This document shows positions 19,186 through 27,730 of a stretch of 64,000 bases of DNA, piece after piece. The notes below the pieces were generated by a model. It had not been told where the DNA came from. It did not search any database and saw only the letters and a program-made list of their open reading frames with translations. Every line of letters starts with the position of its first letter. The stretch's first letter is position 1. The DNA comes from Candidatus Halocynthiibacter alkanivorans. Lineage in GTDB: Bacteria > Pseudomonadota > Alphaproteobacteria > Rhodobacterales > Rhodobacteraceae. The position numbers were made by a program, and so were the translations under genes. Where the stretch lies: NCBI RefSeq assembly GCF_003333265.1, contig NZ_QOLB01000032.1, positions 59,970 through 123,969 on the forward strand, read 5' to 3'.

Positions 19186-20472
19186 TTGGCCCGCACAACC
19201 GCCCCCTTTTCCCGTTTTGAATGGATGATTGCCTGGCGATATCTGCGGGCGCGCCGCGCCGATGGCGGGGTCAGTGTCATGACCTGGATTTCGCTGATCG
19301 GCATCACGCTTGCAGTGGCGGCGTTGATCATCACTATGGCGGTGCGCGCTGGCTTTCGCGCTGAATTTGTTGATACCATTCTGGGCACCAATGCCCATGT
19401 GACGGTTTATTCGTCCACTTATGTGACGGCGGACGGGCGCAGTTTGCGTGGTTTTGAAGATTATGACGCGGTTGCTGCCCGCATCGCAATGGTGCCAGGT
19501 GTCACCCGCGCAGCACCTCTGGTGCGCGGCCAGGTGATGGCCTCGGCGCGCGGGCGCAACGCCGGGGTGGAGGTCTACGGCATCAGTGCGGAGGACCTGC
19601 AGGGCATTCCCCGCATTGCAGCGCCGGTCAGCAAAGTTGGCGATATCGCTGATTTTTCCGGTGGCATTGCCATTGGATCCGGTGTGGCGCGCGAGTTGGG
19701 GGTCACAGTGGGGGACCGCATCAAGCTGATTTCGCCGGACGGGGTGAAAACCGCCTTTGGCACCAGCCCGCGCATCTCGGCTTTTACCGTCACATATATT
19801 TTCACCGCCGGTCGCTATGACATAGACAAAACCCGCGCCTATCTGCCGTTTGAGCAGGCACAGGTGTTTTTCAATCGCAGCGGATCGGCCGATGAGATTG
19901 AGGTGATGGTGGAGGAACCCGATCTGATCGATGAGCTCGCGCCGGAAATCATGCTGGCGGGCGGCGAACGTGCACTGGTCTGGACCTGGCGGGATGCCTC
20001 CGGCAGTTTTCTGCGTGCACTGGAGATCGAGGACACCGTGATGTTCGTGCTGATGTCGGTGCTGGTGCTGATTGCCTCGCTGAATATCATTTCGGGCCTG
20101 GTGATGCTGGTGAAAAACAAAGGCCGCGACATTGGCATTCTGCGCACGATGGGGCTGACCGAAGGCTCGATCCTGCGGGTGTTCTTTTTGTGCGGCTCGC
20201 TGGTCGGGTTGATTGGCACCGCATTTGGCGTGCTTCTGGGCTGCTTGTTCGCGCTGTATTTCGATCCGATCCTGGCGTTTATCAATGGCGCGTCCGGCGG
20301 CGAAGTGTGGGATGCGTCGGTGCGCGGCATTTACCGGTTGCCGGCAAAGCTTCAATTGGCGGATGTGCTGTCGGCGGTGGCACTGTCGCTGCTGCTGAGC
20401 TTTGGCATTACAATATTCCCTGCACGCCGGGCGGCGCGCATGAACCCGGTTGAGGCGCTGCGCTATGAATGA
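19186..20472 (+). CDS. lolC: Lipoprotein-releasing ABC transporter permease LolC/E
   Basis: The start is a TTG at 19186, reading (M)[19 protein letters not shown], because a CAGGAG ribosome site lies seven bases before it and the sequence then matches the family. The 428-residue protein has one N-terminal helix, a periplasmic MacB-PCD domain (about 50-240), and three C-terminal FtsX-type helices with [16 protein letters not shown] and the final [16 protein letters not shown]. With LolD it extracts lipoproteins from the inner membrane for transfer to LolA. The end overlaps lolD by eight bases. Confidence 0.94.
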   Translation: MARTTAPFSRFEWMIAWRYLRARRADGGVSVMTWISLIGITLAVAALIITMAVRAGFRAEFVDTILGTNAHVTVYSSTYVTADGRSLRGFEDYDAVAARIAMVPGVTRAAPLVRGQVMASARGRNAGVEVYGISAEDLQGIPRIAAPVSKVGDIADFSGGIAIGSGVARELGVTVGDRIKLISPDGVKTAFGTSPRISAFTVTYIFTAGRYDIDKTRAYLPFEQAQVFFNRSGSADEIEVMVEEPDLIDELAPEIMLAGGERALVWTWRDASGSFLRALEIEDTVMFVLMSVLVLIASLNIISGLVMLVKNKGRDIGILRTMGLTEGSILRVFFLCGSLVGLIGTAFGVLLGCLFALYFDPILAFINGASGGEVWDASVRGIYRLPAKLQLADVLSAVALSLLLSFGITIFPARRAARMNPVEALRYE

Positions 20473-21142
20473 TGTGATGTTAGAGCTTTCCGGGATCGAG
20501 AAGGCCTATAACCGCGGCAAGCCCAATGAAGTCATGGTATTGCGCGGCGTTGATCTGACATTGCATGCCGGTGAAGCTGTGGCTCTGGTGGCACCTTCCG
20601 GGGCTGGCAAATCCACCCTGCTGCATATTGCCGGGCTGCTGGACAGCGCGGATACGGGGCATGTGCGCATCGGAGGGCAGGACATGACGCGGCTTTCGGA
20701 CCGCAAACGAACTGCTGCGCGACGCAACGATATCGGCTTTATTTATCAGTTCCATCACCTGTTGCCGGAGTTCTCGGCTGCAGAAAACATTGTGCTGCCT
20801 CAACTGGCCAACGGGATTGGCGCCGGCCAGGCAAAGCGTCGCGCGTCTGATCTTCTGGAAAGTGTCGGCGTTGGCGCACGCGCGGCGCACCGGCCGGCAG
20901 CGCTTTCCGGGGGCGAGCAACAGCGGGTTGCATTCTGCCGGGCGCTGGCCAATCAGCCGCGCCTGTTGCTGGCGGATGAGCCGACCGGCAATCTGGATCC
21001 GGCCACCTCTGACGTGGTGTTTGACAGCCTGATGGCGCTGGTGCGCGGCGAGGGGCTGGCGGCGCTGATCGCCACCCATAATATGGAACTGGCGGCGCGG
21101 ATGGACCGGATTGTGTATCTGGAAGCGGGTCTGCTCAGCTGA
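20465..21142 (+). CDS. lolD: Lipoprotein-releasing ABC transporter ATPase LolD
   Basis: The 225-residue ATPase starts at [15 protein letters not shown] inside the 3' end of lolC. Walker A reads APSGAGKST, the signature is LSGGEQQR, Walker B is [12 protein letters not shown], and the H-loop is ATHN. The [19 protein letters not shown] segment is the LolD-type Q-loop. It powers lipoprotein release by the LolC/E permease. The pair forms a two-gene operon. Confidence 0.95.
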   Translation: MNDVMLELSGIEKAYNRGKPNEVMVLRGVDLTLHAGEAVALVAPSGAGKSTLLHIAGLLDSADTGHVRIGGQDMTRLSDRKRTAARRNDIGFIYQFHHLLPEFSAAENIVLPQLANGIGAGQAKRRASDLLESVGVGARAAHRPAALSGGEQQRVAFCRALANQPRLLLADEPTGNLDPATSDVVFDSLMALVRGEGLAALIATHNMELAARMDRIVYLEAGLLS

Positions 21143-21291
21143 GCCGGGACCCGGCCGTAGCGCAATGTGTCAGTGAGGCACGCAAGTGTGGAACTGCGCC
21201 AAAACCAGTGCGCTGGAATAATACAGGTGCACTGGATTAAGTATTTGCCGTGTGGCGGTACGCCGCAGTCAGGTTAAACAGGAGAAGACCA

Positions 21292-21669
21292 ATGGATGAC
21301 GATCTTTTTGCCAAAGGGCTGGCACAGCGCAAAGCGACTCTGGGCGCTGAATATGTAGAGAAAAACCTGGCGGCGGCCGACGATTTCACCCGCCCGTTTC
21401 AGGAGGCGATGACCGCGTGGTGCTGGGGCTTTGGCTGGGATGACGATGCGATCGACGCCAAAACCCGCAGCATGATGAACCTGTCGATGATCGGTGCTTT
21501 GGGCAAGATGCACGAATGGGAATTGCATTGCCGCGGGGCGATCAACAATGGCGTGTCGAAAGAGGAGATCCGCGCCATTATTCACGTAGTAGGCATCTAC
21601 TGCGGTGTGCCGCAGGCGCTGGAGTGTTTCCGTGCGGCGAAAAAGGTTTTTGACGAACTGGAGGATTGA
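21292..21669 (+). CDS. Carboxymuconolactone decarboxylase (CMD) family protein
   Basis: The start MDDDLFAKGLAQRKATLG follows an AGGAGAAG ribosome site. The 125-residue all-helical protein carries the CMD core KMHEWELHCRGAINNGVSKEEIRAIIHVVGIYCGVPQALE. No CxxC pair is present, so it belongs with PcaC-type decarboxylases rather than the AhpD peroxidase group. The true reaction is uncertain; genuine PcaC would sit with other protocatechuate genes, which are not seen next to it. Confidence 0.88.
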   Translation: MDDDLFAKGLAQRKATLGAEYVEKNLAAADDFTRPFQEAMTAWCWGFGWDDDAIDAKTRSMMNLSMIGALGKMHEWELHCRGAINNGVSKEEIRAIIHVVGIYCGVPQALECFRAAKKVFDELED

Positions 21670-21699
21670 GCGGATAAAGGTGACGATAATATACATATA

Positions 21700-21713
21700 T
21701 TGATCTGGGTCAT
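21700..21713. promoter_or_regulatory. CRP/FNR-family (FnrL/FixK-like) box
   Basis: TTGATCTGGGTCAT differs by one base from the alphaproteobacterial FNR/FixK consensus TTGATCTGGGTCAA. It lies about 115 bases upstream of a c-type cytochrome start, a plausible activating position, and suggests oxygen- or nitric-oxide-responsive control. Confidence 0.65.
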
Positions 21714-21828
21714 ATTCTGGTCCCGCAACCTGCGATAGATCTGCACCGACGCCACAGTGAATGGCGCCGTCCGGACGCCGCCTCTGACCGGAGGCACAAC
21801 CCGGAGGAATCTGTCTAAGGAACCGCAG

Positions 21829-22428
21829 ATGTTTGATACATTTAAATCACCAATGCTTCTCGCTGGCGCTCTTGTGTTTGCGCTTGCCCCGTCCGCGTCC
21901 TTTTCCGGTGCGGGACATAGCGAAAGCGAAGCCGTTAAAGCCACTGCAGCTGACGCTCACGCTGATGATGACGCTGACGCAGGTGGCGGCGGGGGGCATG
22001 ATCAGCACGAGCATGATTTTGGCACCATGGATGAACTGACCGCTGCGGAACAAGAGCATCTGGACGAATTTATGGCAGGCGTGGGTCTGGTTTTGCCGAA
22101 TATGAGTTCAAGCCGGGGCCGGGAATTGTTTGCCACCAAAGGCTGTGCGGTCTGCCATTCCGTTAACGGCGTTGGTGGTGAAGATGCGCCTACACTGGAC
22201 GCAATTGATATGCCCGGCCCGATGAACGTGTTTGAGTTTTCCGCGCGGATGTGGCGTGGGGCGCCGGCGATGGTGGTGATGCAGGAAGACGAATTGGGTG
22301 AGTTTATCAGCCTGACTGGCGACGAGCTTGCCGATCTGGTGGCGTTTGCGCATGACAAGGACGAACAGGCCAAACTGACCATAGATCAGATCCCTGAAAA
22401 ATTCCGCGCGCTGCTGGCAGAGGACTAG
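21829..22428 (+). CDS. Exported c-type cytochrome, monoheme
   Basis: The start MFDTFKSPMLLAGALVFALAP gives a signal peptide. A low-complexity linker (about 30-63) rich in His, Asp, Ala and Gly follows, then a single heme-binding CAVCH at residues 106-110 in a class I cytochrome fold. Met residues in MGPMNVFEF-like and MWRGAPAMV stretches downstream are candidate sixth ligands. The 199-residue protein is periplasmic. The His/Asp-rich linker could bind metal. Upstream is an FNR-type box, downstream a strong hairpin. Its partner oxidase or dehydrogenase is not in the window. Confidence 0.9.
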   Translation: MFDTFKSPMLLAGALVFALAPSASFSGAGHSESEAVKATAADAHADDDADAGGGGGHDQHEHDFGTMDELTAAEQEHLDEFMAGVGLVLPNMSSSRGRELFATKGCAVCHSVNGVGGEDAPTLDAIDMPGPMNVFEFSARMWRGAPAMVVMQEDELGEFISLTGDELADLVAFAHDKDEQAKLTIDQIPEKFRALLAED

Positions 22429-22477
22429 GCGCGGCGGATCACCCGTTGCGTTAAGATATGTAATGACGAAGATATCA

Positions 22478-22508
22478 GCACCCCGGACATGTTTAATGTC
22501 CGGGGTGC
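22478..22508 (+). terminator. Hairpin terminator after the cytochrome gene
   Basis: A perfect 13-bp stem (GCACCCCGGACAT with its complement) has a 5-base loop and is followed by CTTTGTG. It sits 50 bases after the cytochrome stop and immediately before the first copy of the long direct repeat. Confidence 0.8.
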
Positions 22509-22591
22509 CTTTGTGTGAAATCCGTCGCAGTTGCCAGCAGTGCAAGGACCATTTTTTCCGGTAAAATCACGGGTTATCGGGGATTTCTGAA

Positions 22592-22603
22592 TTGGGCAAC
22601 CAA
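22592..22603. promoter_or_regulatory. GntR-type operator, distal site of repeat copy 1
   Basis: TTGGGCAACCAA differs by one base from TTGGTCAACCAA. Its centre is 61 bases from the TTGTATACAA palindrome and 126 bases from the proximal site, the same spacing as in copy 2. Confidence 0.6.
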
Positions 22604-22653
22604 TTCGGCTGAATTCGACCGGTCAGCAATTTCCAATTCTCCAGATTTAATAG

Positions 22654-22663
22654 TTGTATACAA
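22654..22663. promoter_or_regulatory. GntR-type palindrome, middle site of repeat copy 1
   Basis: TTGTATACAA is a perfect 10-bp palindrome of the kind bound by FadR-subfamily GntR regulators. The identical sequence is at 35,471-35,480. Confidence 0.6.
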
Positions 22664-22717
22664 AGCCTGTTCTTTTGCTTAACAATTTTATTGAATATTG
22701 GTTTACAATCAGCTAAA

Positions 22718-22729
22718 TTGGTCAACCAA
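22718..22729. promoter_or_regulatory. GntR-type operator, proximal site of repeat copy 1
   Basis: TTGGTCAACCAA, extended as ATTGGTCAACCAAT, equals the site at 35,535-35,546 and the complement of the site at 45,509-45,520. It lies just upstream of the 26-codon ORF. Confidence 0.68.
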
Positions 22730-22748
22730 TGAATTGAGGGATGACGGA

Positions 22749-22829
22749 ATGAAGCATTTGACTGCGGCGCGGGCTGGGACAGAGGTGCGCTCACAGCGTC
22801 ACCTGGCATCCCGGTGGCAGAGGCAATGA
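22749..22829 (+). CDS. Small ORF (26 aa) in repeat copy 1
   Basis: ATG with a GAGGG ribosome-like site upstream opens a 26-residue frame beginning MKHLTAARAGTEVRSQ and ending RWQRQ. The same ORF with no indels is in copy 2 (35,566). Of seven codon differences, three are silent and four change the residue, which does not prove selection. It could be a leader peptide, the 5' stub of a deleted gene, or chance. Confidence 0.35.
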   Translation: MKHLTAARAGTEVRSQRHLASRWQRQ

Positions 22830-22834
22830 ACACA

Positions 22835-23298
22835 GGGGGCCGGCCCGCACAGCGCAAAAGCGTCGAACAACCACGCGATCCAGGCGCCGGCAATCAGCTT
22901 TATTCATGGCCAGTATCAGGAAACATTAGTTTTCAGGTTGGGCCTGAACGGGAATAAATAATGTGTGCATATATGTTTCACTCAAATAGTCCGGGCCGCG
23001 ACACCGACTGCAAGTGTCATTCGGTCGTACCCCGTGCCTTTCAGGCACCTGCGCGGCGACCGGTTTAGTGCTGTTAAAACTCCGGGCCGTGGCATCAGTA
23101 AGATTGCCATTGAACAACGCGGTTCAGCGCTGCGCATATTGCAAAAAATCGCTGCCACCAATCGCGCCGGTGGAGACAACTGCGGGGCCGGAGAGGTGCA
23201 TTTGCCGCCGGTGAGTGTGGGGAGGGCGGAACAGATTTTAACGTTGAAAAAGGGACAGGTTAAGCCGGGCTAAATTACTTAAATCAGGGAGAGAACAA
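22835..23298. other. Leader region of the first TTT operon
   Basis: These 464 bases have no supported gene. A 102-codon frame on the plus strand (22,965-23,273) has mixed composition and no good ribosome site. The final bases, AGGGAGAG, are the ribosome site of the following substrate-binding protein gene. Confidence 0.45.
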
Positions 23299-24405
23299 AT
23301 GAAAAATACTAAAGATACCGGCCTGAGCCGGAGACAGTTGCTGACCACCGGGGCCGCCGCAATGGGTGCGCTGACGATTACAATTCCGGGGTCGCAGGCG
23401 TTTGCAGCAGGTTATCCGGATCGCCCGGTTACCATCGTTGTCATGTATGGTGCCGGTGGCGGAACCGATACGATCATGCGCAAACTGGCCTCAGAAATGG
23501 CCGCTGCAAAAGGCTGGAAGGTAACGGTTAACAACAAACCTGGCGCCGTCGGTGCTGTGGCCACGAAATATGTCTACGCGCAAAAACCGGACGGCTACAC
23601 CGTTCTGGGCGGTGCGAACTATAACAAATTCGTGCGCGTCATGGGCCATGTTGATTTGGTGCCATGGGAAGAGTGGAGCTTCTTTCAGGCGGCAAGCGCA
23701 AACGCCAGCTGGTCCGTGCCAATCGACTCGCCGTTCCAGACCTTTGACGACGTCGTCGCTGCGGCCAAAGCAAACCCTGGCAAAATTTCGATTTCAACCT
23801 CCGGCACCGGCGGTCTGTGGCATGAGCTGGCAATGATCGTTGGCTCGTTCGCCGGGATCAATCTGAAGTACATTCCGTACAAGGGCGGCAAAAACGCCAC
23901 GCTTGCGGGTTTGCAGGGCGAAGTCGATATTGCCGGTGGTGGTGTTCACGAACATGTGGACCTGATCCGGGCTGGCAAAATGCGCTGCCTGCAACAGACG
24001 GGCACCAAAGATATCGTGCTGGAAAACGGCGCAGTCATGCCTTCGGTTGGCGGTCTGATTTCTGAGATCAAATCCTTCCTGCCTATTGGCGCCACCTATA
24101 ACTTCATCATGAAACGTGACACGCCGGTAGAGATCCAGCAGCAGGTTGAAGAGGCCTTTGTCGCGGCTGCAAATTCGCCCGGGTTCAAGGAAATGATCGA
24201 TAAGAAGTTCTTCCAGATCGATATCCGCACCGGCGCCGAGGCGGACAAAGCCGCAGCGAAACTTGAAACGATCACCGTTGATACGTTCAACAAGTTCTCA
24301 GATCAAATTGGTGCTGAAGTGAAATCTGCAGCAGATCTTGGCCTTCCGGCCCCTGCTGATTTTGAAGGTTGGTGGCCGCCGAAAGGATACACTCCAGTCG
24401 GATAA
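23299..24405 (+). CDS. TTT transporter periplasmic substrate-binding protein (TctC/Bug family), Tat-exported
   Basis: The 368-residue receptor has an N-terminal twin-arginine signal (LSRRQLLTTGAAAMGAL, cleavage near AFAAG). The mature protein opens YPDRPVTIVVMYGAGGGTD, the TctC/Bug ligand-loop signature, and continues with KPGAVGAVATKYVYAQKPDGYT and a middle IPYKGGKNATLAG motif. It would bind a carboxylate or other small anion and deliver it to TctAB. The C-terminus GWWPPKGYTPVG is longer than usual. Tat export is less common than Sec for this family. It starts the operon tctC-tctB-tctA-Gfo. Confidence 0.93.
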   Translation: MKNTKDTGLSRRQLLTTGAAAMGALTITIPGSQAFAAGYPDRPVTIVVMYGAGGGTDTIMRKLASEMAAAKGWKVTVNNKPGAVGAVATKYVYAQKPDGYTVLGGANYNKFVRVMGHVDLVPWEEWSFFQAASANASWSVPIDSPFQTFDDVVAAAKANPGKISISTSGTGGLWHELAMIVGSFAGINLKYIPYKGGKNATLAGLQGEVDIAGGGVHEHVDLIRAGKMRCLQQTGTKDIVLENGAVMPSVGGLISEIKSFLPIGATYNFIMKRDTPVEIQQQVEEAFVAAANSPGFKEMIDKKFFQIDIRTGAEADKAAAKLETITVDTFNKFSDQIGAEVKSAADLGLPAPADFEGWWPPKGYTPVG

Positions 24406-24412
24406 ATCAAAT

Positions 24413-24440
24413 TTCCGGGGGGGCACAGGTCCCCCCGGAA
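24413..24440 (+). terminator. GC hairpin between tctC and tctB
   Basis: TTCCGGGGGG and CCCCCCGGAA form a 10-bp stem with an 8-base loop, directly after the receptor stop. No T run follows. It probably acts as an mRNA-protecting or partial-termination element that raises receptor over membrane-subunit expression. Confidence 0.6.
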
Positions 24441-24472
24441 TGCGCTAAACTGAAGTCACCACAGGATCTGAT

Positions 24473-25021
24473 ATGACTGCCAAGACATCCTTCGCCGGCG
24501 AGGACGAAAACGCCGGATTTGCGTCTCCGAAGCTGGATTTAATAGCCGCCGCGTTTCTGGCGATCCTGTCGATCTGGATTATGTTTGAGGCGTTCCAGCT
24601 GAAGATGCCGGGAGATGTGTCCACATTCCCAGGCCTGATGCCCATTGTAACCGCCGCGTCATTGCTGATTATGGCAGGGATGCTGGGCTACCTCGCCTGG
24701 AAACGGCGCGGCACTGAGACGGTCGCAGACGAGGGCGACGAAGAGGTCTCCTTTACCCGTACCGCGCTGCTGTTTGCATTCATCGGCAGTTACATCCTGG
24801 CGCTGGATCTGGTGCCGTTCACCTACCGGTTCGACCTGTTTGACACCCAACTTGTTGTCGGCGCGTTTGAGACCCATACGACGATTACCCTGACCCTGTT
24901 GCTGGCCTATTTCTGGCGCGCCGGGTTGATGAAGGCGCTGGCCGTCGGTGCACTCTGGACCGTCTCACTGGCCGGGGTGTTCCGCTACGTTTTTGAAGTT
25001 CCATTGCCGGGGTCGTTCTGA
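24473..25021 (+). CDS. TTT transporter small membrane subunit (TctB family)
   Basis: The 182-residue protein has a hydrophilic N-terminus followed by four predicted helices (LIAAAFLAILSIWIMFEAF, LMPIVTAASLLIMAGML, ALLFAFIGSYILAL, and two close C-terminal segments). The arrangement, with FQLKMPGDVSTFPGLMP between helix 1 and 2, is the TctB pattern. It works with TctA as the inner-membrane part of a secondary, ion-coupled transporter. The last base of its stop overlaps the tctA start. Confidence 0.88.
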   Translation: MTAKTSFAGEDENAGFASPKLDLIAAAFLAILSIWIMFEAFQLKMPGDVSTFPGLMPIVTAASLLIMAGMLGYLAWKRRGTETVADEGDEEVSFTRTALLFAFIGSYILALDLVPFTYRFDLFDTQLVVGAFETHTTITLTLLLAYFWRAGLMKALAVGALWTVSLAGVFRYVFEVPLPGSF

Positions 25022-26508
25022 TGATTTGGGATGCAATTTTACAGGCGATATCGCCCTATATCCTCCTTATCACCCTGACGGGTGTGTCACTTGGGATCAT
25101 CTGGGGAGCCCTGCCGGGGCTGTCCACTACCATGGCGATGGCGCTGCTGATCGGGCTGTCTGCCAGTATGGATCAGAACACCGCGCTGTCCTTTATGCTG
25201 GGTGTGTACACCGGCAGTGTCTTCGGCGGTGCAATCTCGGCGGTGATGATTAATATCCCGGGCACGCCGGATGCGGTGCCAACGATGATTGAAGGCCATG
25301 CGCTGGCGCGCAGAGGCGAGGGCGGCAAAGCGCTGGGTCTTGCGATTGGCGCCTCCTTTATCGGCAACTGGGTCGGTATTATTCTGCTGGTCGGTTTCAT
25401 CCCGCTGGTGCTGTCTTTTGCGCTGAATTTCAAATCCTGGGAAATGTTCCTTCTGGCCATGATCGGCATCACCGTCAGCGGCTCCATGTCCGCCGGCAGC
25501 ATGCCTCTCAAAGGCTGGATCGCCGGCTGGATCGGCCTGTTGATTGCCTTTGTCGGCATTGACCCGATCCATGGTGTGTCCCGCTTTACCTTTGATGTTC
25601 TGGAGCTTCAGGACGGCGTCAACTATGTGGCGGTGCTGATCGGGCTGTTTGGTCTTGCAGAAGTGCTGCGCGTCTTGCCGCAAAAGGATCACTATAAAAT
25701 TCCCGAGGCCGTTGGCAGTGTTATCCCGCCCTTCAGCCTGCTGATGAAATACGCCCCGACTGCGGTGCGCTCCGGGGTCATCGGTACACTGATCGGTGCC
25801 ATTCCGGGGGCAGGGGCCAATGTGGCGTCCTTCCTGTCCTATGATATTGCCAAACGCCGTGCCAAACCCGAAGAACGGGCGAAATGGGGCAAAGGCAGCT
25901 ATGAGGCGATCGTCAGTGCCGAAGTGTCCAATAACGCCAACATCGGCGGCTCCCTGTTGCCTCTGCTGGCGCTGGGTATCCCCGGCAACGCCGCTGCTGC
26001 TGCGCTTCTGGGGGCGCTGGCACTGAAAAACGTCGTGGTCGGCCCGACCATCGAAATCGACCATCCGGGGCTGATCTATTACATCTACGCCGCACTGATC
26101 GTGGCGAACCTGTTGATGTATGTGGCCGCGATTGGCCTGATCAAACCCTGTGTCAAACTGTTCAGCCTGCCACGTGGTGTCTTGCTGCCGCTGATCATTC
26201 CGATCTGCGTTATCGGTGCCTATGCCGTGCGCCTGAGCATGTTCGACGTCTGGATTATGTTCGGATCAGGTTTTGCCGGATTTGTTCTGCACTACTTCAA
26301 ATTTCCAACTGCACCGATCGTGCTGGGTGTCATTCTCGGACCACTGGCCGATGAAAACCTGCGCCGCGCCATGATGGTGTTTGAAGACAAATCAATCGGC
26401 TTTGTCGCCAGCCAGTATGTCGGCACCGTGCTGCTGATCGCACTTATCGCAATTATTTCCGAAGGAATCTTACGTGCCTTCCGGAACAAACCACAGCCTG
26501 GGATTTGA
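25021..26508 (+). CDS. TTT transporter large membrane subunit (TctA family)
   Basis: At 495 residues with about twelve transmembrane segments, this is a standard TctA. Duplicated loop signatures are visible: IIWGALPGLSTTMAMALLIG near the start and TLIGAIPGAGANVASFLSYD in the middle, plus NNANIGGSLLPLLALGIPGN. These glycine/proline loops form the substrate pathway. It is coupled to tctB upstream and to an oxidoreductase gene downstream by overlapping stop-start codons. Confidence 0.95.
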   Translation: MIWDAILQAISPYILLITLTGVSLGIIWGALPGLSTTMAMALLIGLSASMDQNTALSFMLGVYTGSVFGGAISAVMINIPGTPDAVPTMIEGHALARRGEGGKALGLAIGASFIGNWVGIILLVGFIPLVLSFALNFKSWEMFLLAMIGITVSGSMSAGSMPLKGWIAGWIGLLIAFVGIDPIHGVSRFTFDVLELQDGVNYVAVLIGLFGLAEVLRVLPQKDHYKIPEAVGSVIPPFSLLMKYAPTAVRSGVIGTLIGAIPGAGANVASFLSYDIAKRRAKPEERAKWGKGSYEAIVSAEVSNNANIGGSLLPLLALGIPGNAAAAALLGALALKNVVVGPTIEIDHPGLIYYIYAALIVANLLMYVAAIGLIKPCVKLFSLPRGVLLPLIIPICVIGAYAVRLSMFDVWIMFGSGFAGFVLHYFKFPTAPIVLGVILGPLADENLRRAMMVFEDKSIGFVASQYVGTVLLIALIAIISEGILRAFRNKPQPGI

Positions 26509-27632
26509 TGATGACTAAGAAGAAAAAAGAAATTGGCCTCGCGATTGTCGGCTGCGGCACCATTGGGCGCATTCGCGGCGAGCTTGCTCGCGACTACCCA
26601 GGTGTCGGCTGGATCGGGCTGTGCGACGTAAAATCTGACCTTGGTGAGAAACTGAAAACGGATACTGACGCGGATTTCTTCACAACCGACTACAAGGAAC
26701 TGCTGTCCAGGCCCGAGGTGACAGCCGTTATCATTGCGACCGATGAAAACTACCACATGGATCCAACGCTGTTTGCTGTAGAGCGCGGCCTTGATCTGTT
26801 CATCGAGAAACCGCTGGCCACGAATGCGGTTGAGTCAAAACGTATCCTTGACGCTATTGAGGACGCAGGGGTGGACGCCGTGGTCGGCTACACCCAGCGA
26901 TTCCGCCGCCGGTTCCTGGCTGTTAAAGAACGGCTGATCACCGGTCAGGTCGGGGATGTGACCTCCGTCGTGGCGCGGGCGTTCATGAACCGAATGGTGC
27001 CGATCGCTACGCTGGCCCGCACACAGGACCGCGCCAACCTGACACCTATGGTGGTTTCCGGCACCCACAGCCTGGACATGTGTATGTGGCTGATGGAAGG
27101 CAAATCACCCGTTTCTGTCTATGCGCAGTCTTGTGACAAGGCGCTTGGGAAATACGGCACCAAGGACGGAACATTTGGCGTCTTTACCATGGATGATGGC
27201 ACCATATTTAGCATGAACATCAGCTGGGCTTTGCCCACGGTCTGGCCGGGTTCGGTCTACGGTATTGAAGTGGGTATCGTTGGCACAGAAGGTATCATCG
27301 ACATTGAGGATACCCACCGCGACCTGGTGCTGGCATCGGAAAAAGCGCAAGGCGCAGGATATGCGCCCGAAGGCTTTGATCCCGGTGCGCCACGGCATGT
27401 GGATTTCCTGACAAGCTACCCTCCGGGCGACATGCATGACGACCAGCTCTGGGGGCCGATGCGTGAAGAAACCAACTCCTGGTTCCAGCGGCTCTATACC
27501 GGGCAATCCACCCCTCACGCCACAGCGGCGGACGGGCACCGGAACCTGATGCTGACCATGGCGATGGATCTTTCCGCGCGTGAGGGCAAGGTCATCTCGC
27601 TGCCGGTGACGCCGGAACAGCTGATGGCCTAG
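26508..27632 (+). CDS. Gfo/Idh/MocA family oxidoreductase (operon 1)
   Basis: The ATG at 26,508 overlaps the tctA stop, giving 374 residues. The Rossmann motif is GLAIVGCGTIGRIRGE, and the family EKP motif appears as FIEKPLATNA. A later GYTQRFRRRF and HSLDMCMWLMEG stretch carry the catalytic-site Lys/Asp/His region of the fold. It would oxidise or reduce a cyclic polyol, sugar or related compound with NAD(P). Coupling to TctCBA makes it the first enzyme likely to act on the imported substrate. Two strong hairpins follow. Confidence 0.9.
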   Translation: MMTKKKKEIGLAIVGCGTIGRIRGELARDYPGVGWIGLCDVKSDLGEKLKTDTDADFFTTDYKELLSRPEVTAVIIATDENYHMDPTLFAVERGLDLFIEKPLATNAVESKRILDAIEDAGVDAVVGYTQRFRRRFLAVKERLITGQVGDVTSVVARAFMNRMVPIATLARTQDRANLTPMVVSGTHSLDMCMWLMEGKSPVSVYAQSCDKALGKYGTKDGTFGVFTMDDGTIFSMNISWALPTVWPGSVYGIEVGIVGTEGIIDIEDTHRDLVLASEKAQGAGYAPEGFDPGAPRHVDFLTSYPPGDMHDDQLWGPMREETNSWFQRLYTGQSTPHATAADGHRNLMLTMAMDLSAREGKVISLPVTPEQLMA

Positions 27633-27642
27633 GGCATTGGCA

Positions 27643-27675
27643 GGCTGAAGGGGCAGGGGCATCGCCCCTTCAGCC
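27643..27675 (+). terminator. Hairpin after the operon-1 oxidoreductase
   Basis: GGCTGAAGGGGC and its 12-bp complement are separated by a 9-base loop. No T run follows; the second hairpin at 27,701 is the better terminator. Confidence 0.55.
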
Positions 27676-27700
27676 TCTGCGCCGCAAAGCGTATATTATC

Positions 27701-27730
27701 GAAAAGGCAGGACCCGGGTCCTGCCTTTTC
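27701..27730. terminator. Perfect palindromic terminator
   Basis: GAAAAGGCAGGACCC is followed at once by its full complement, a 30-bp perfect palindrome ending in CCTTTTCC. It can work in both directions and closes operon 1. Confidence 0.8.

Larger units (their letters stand above)
22517..22834 (+). repeat. Long imperfect direct repeat, copy 1
   Basis: This 318-bp block closely matches 35,336-35,651 throughout, with scattered substitutions and a few small indels. The first 48 bases encode the last 15 residues plus stop of a LysR-type protein (EIRRSCQQCKDHFFR), matching the 3' end of the LysR gene at 34,454. The rest carries three GntR-type palindromes and a 26-codon ORF. It lies upstream of the first TTT operon, 464 bases before its start. 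Confidence 0.92.

Noticed and set aside
20615..20641. Unusual Walker A in LolD (APSGAGKST instead of G-x-SGSGKST)
   Set aside because: Ala at the first position is common in alphaproteobacterial LolD; the P-loop Gly, Lys and Ser/Thr are intact.
22478..22508. GGACAT...ATGTCC in this inverted repeat as another TGTCCGGACA operator
   Set aside because: It is the stem of a 13-bp hairpin after the cytochrome gene and lacks the contiguous TGTCCGGACA core; a terminator explains it better.
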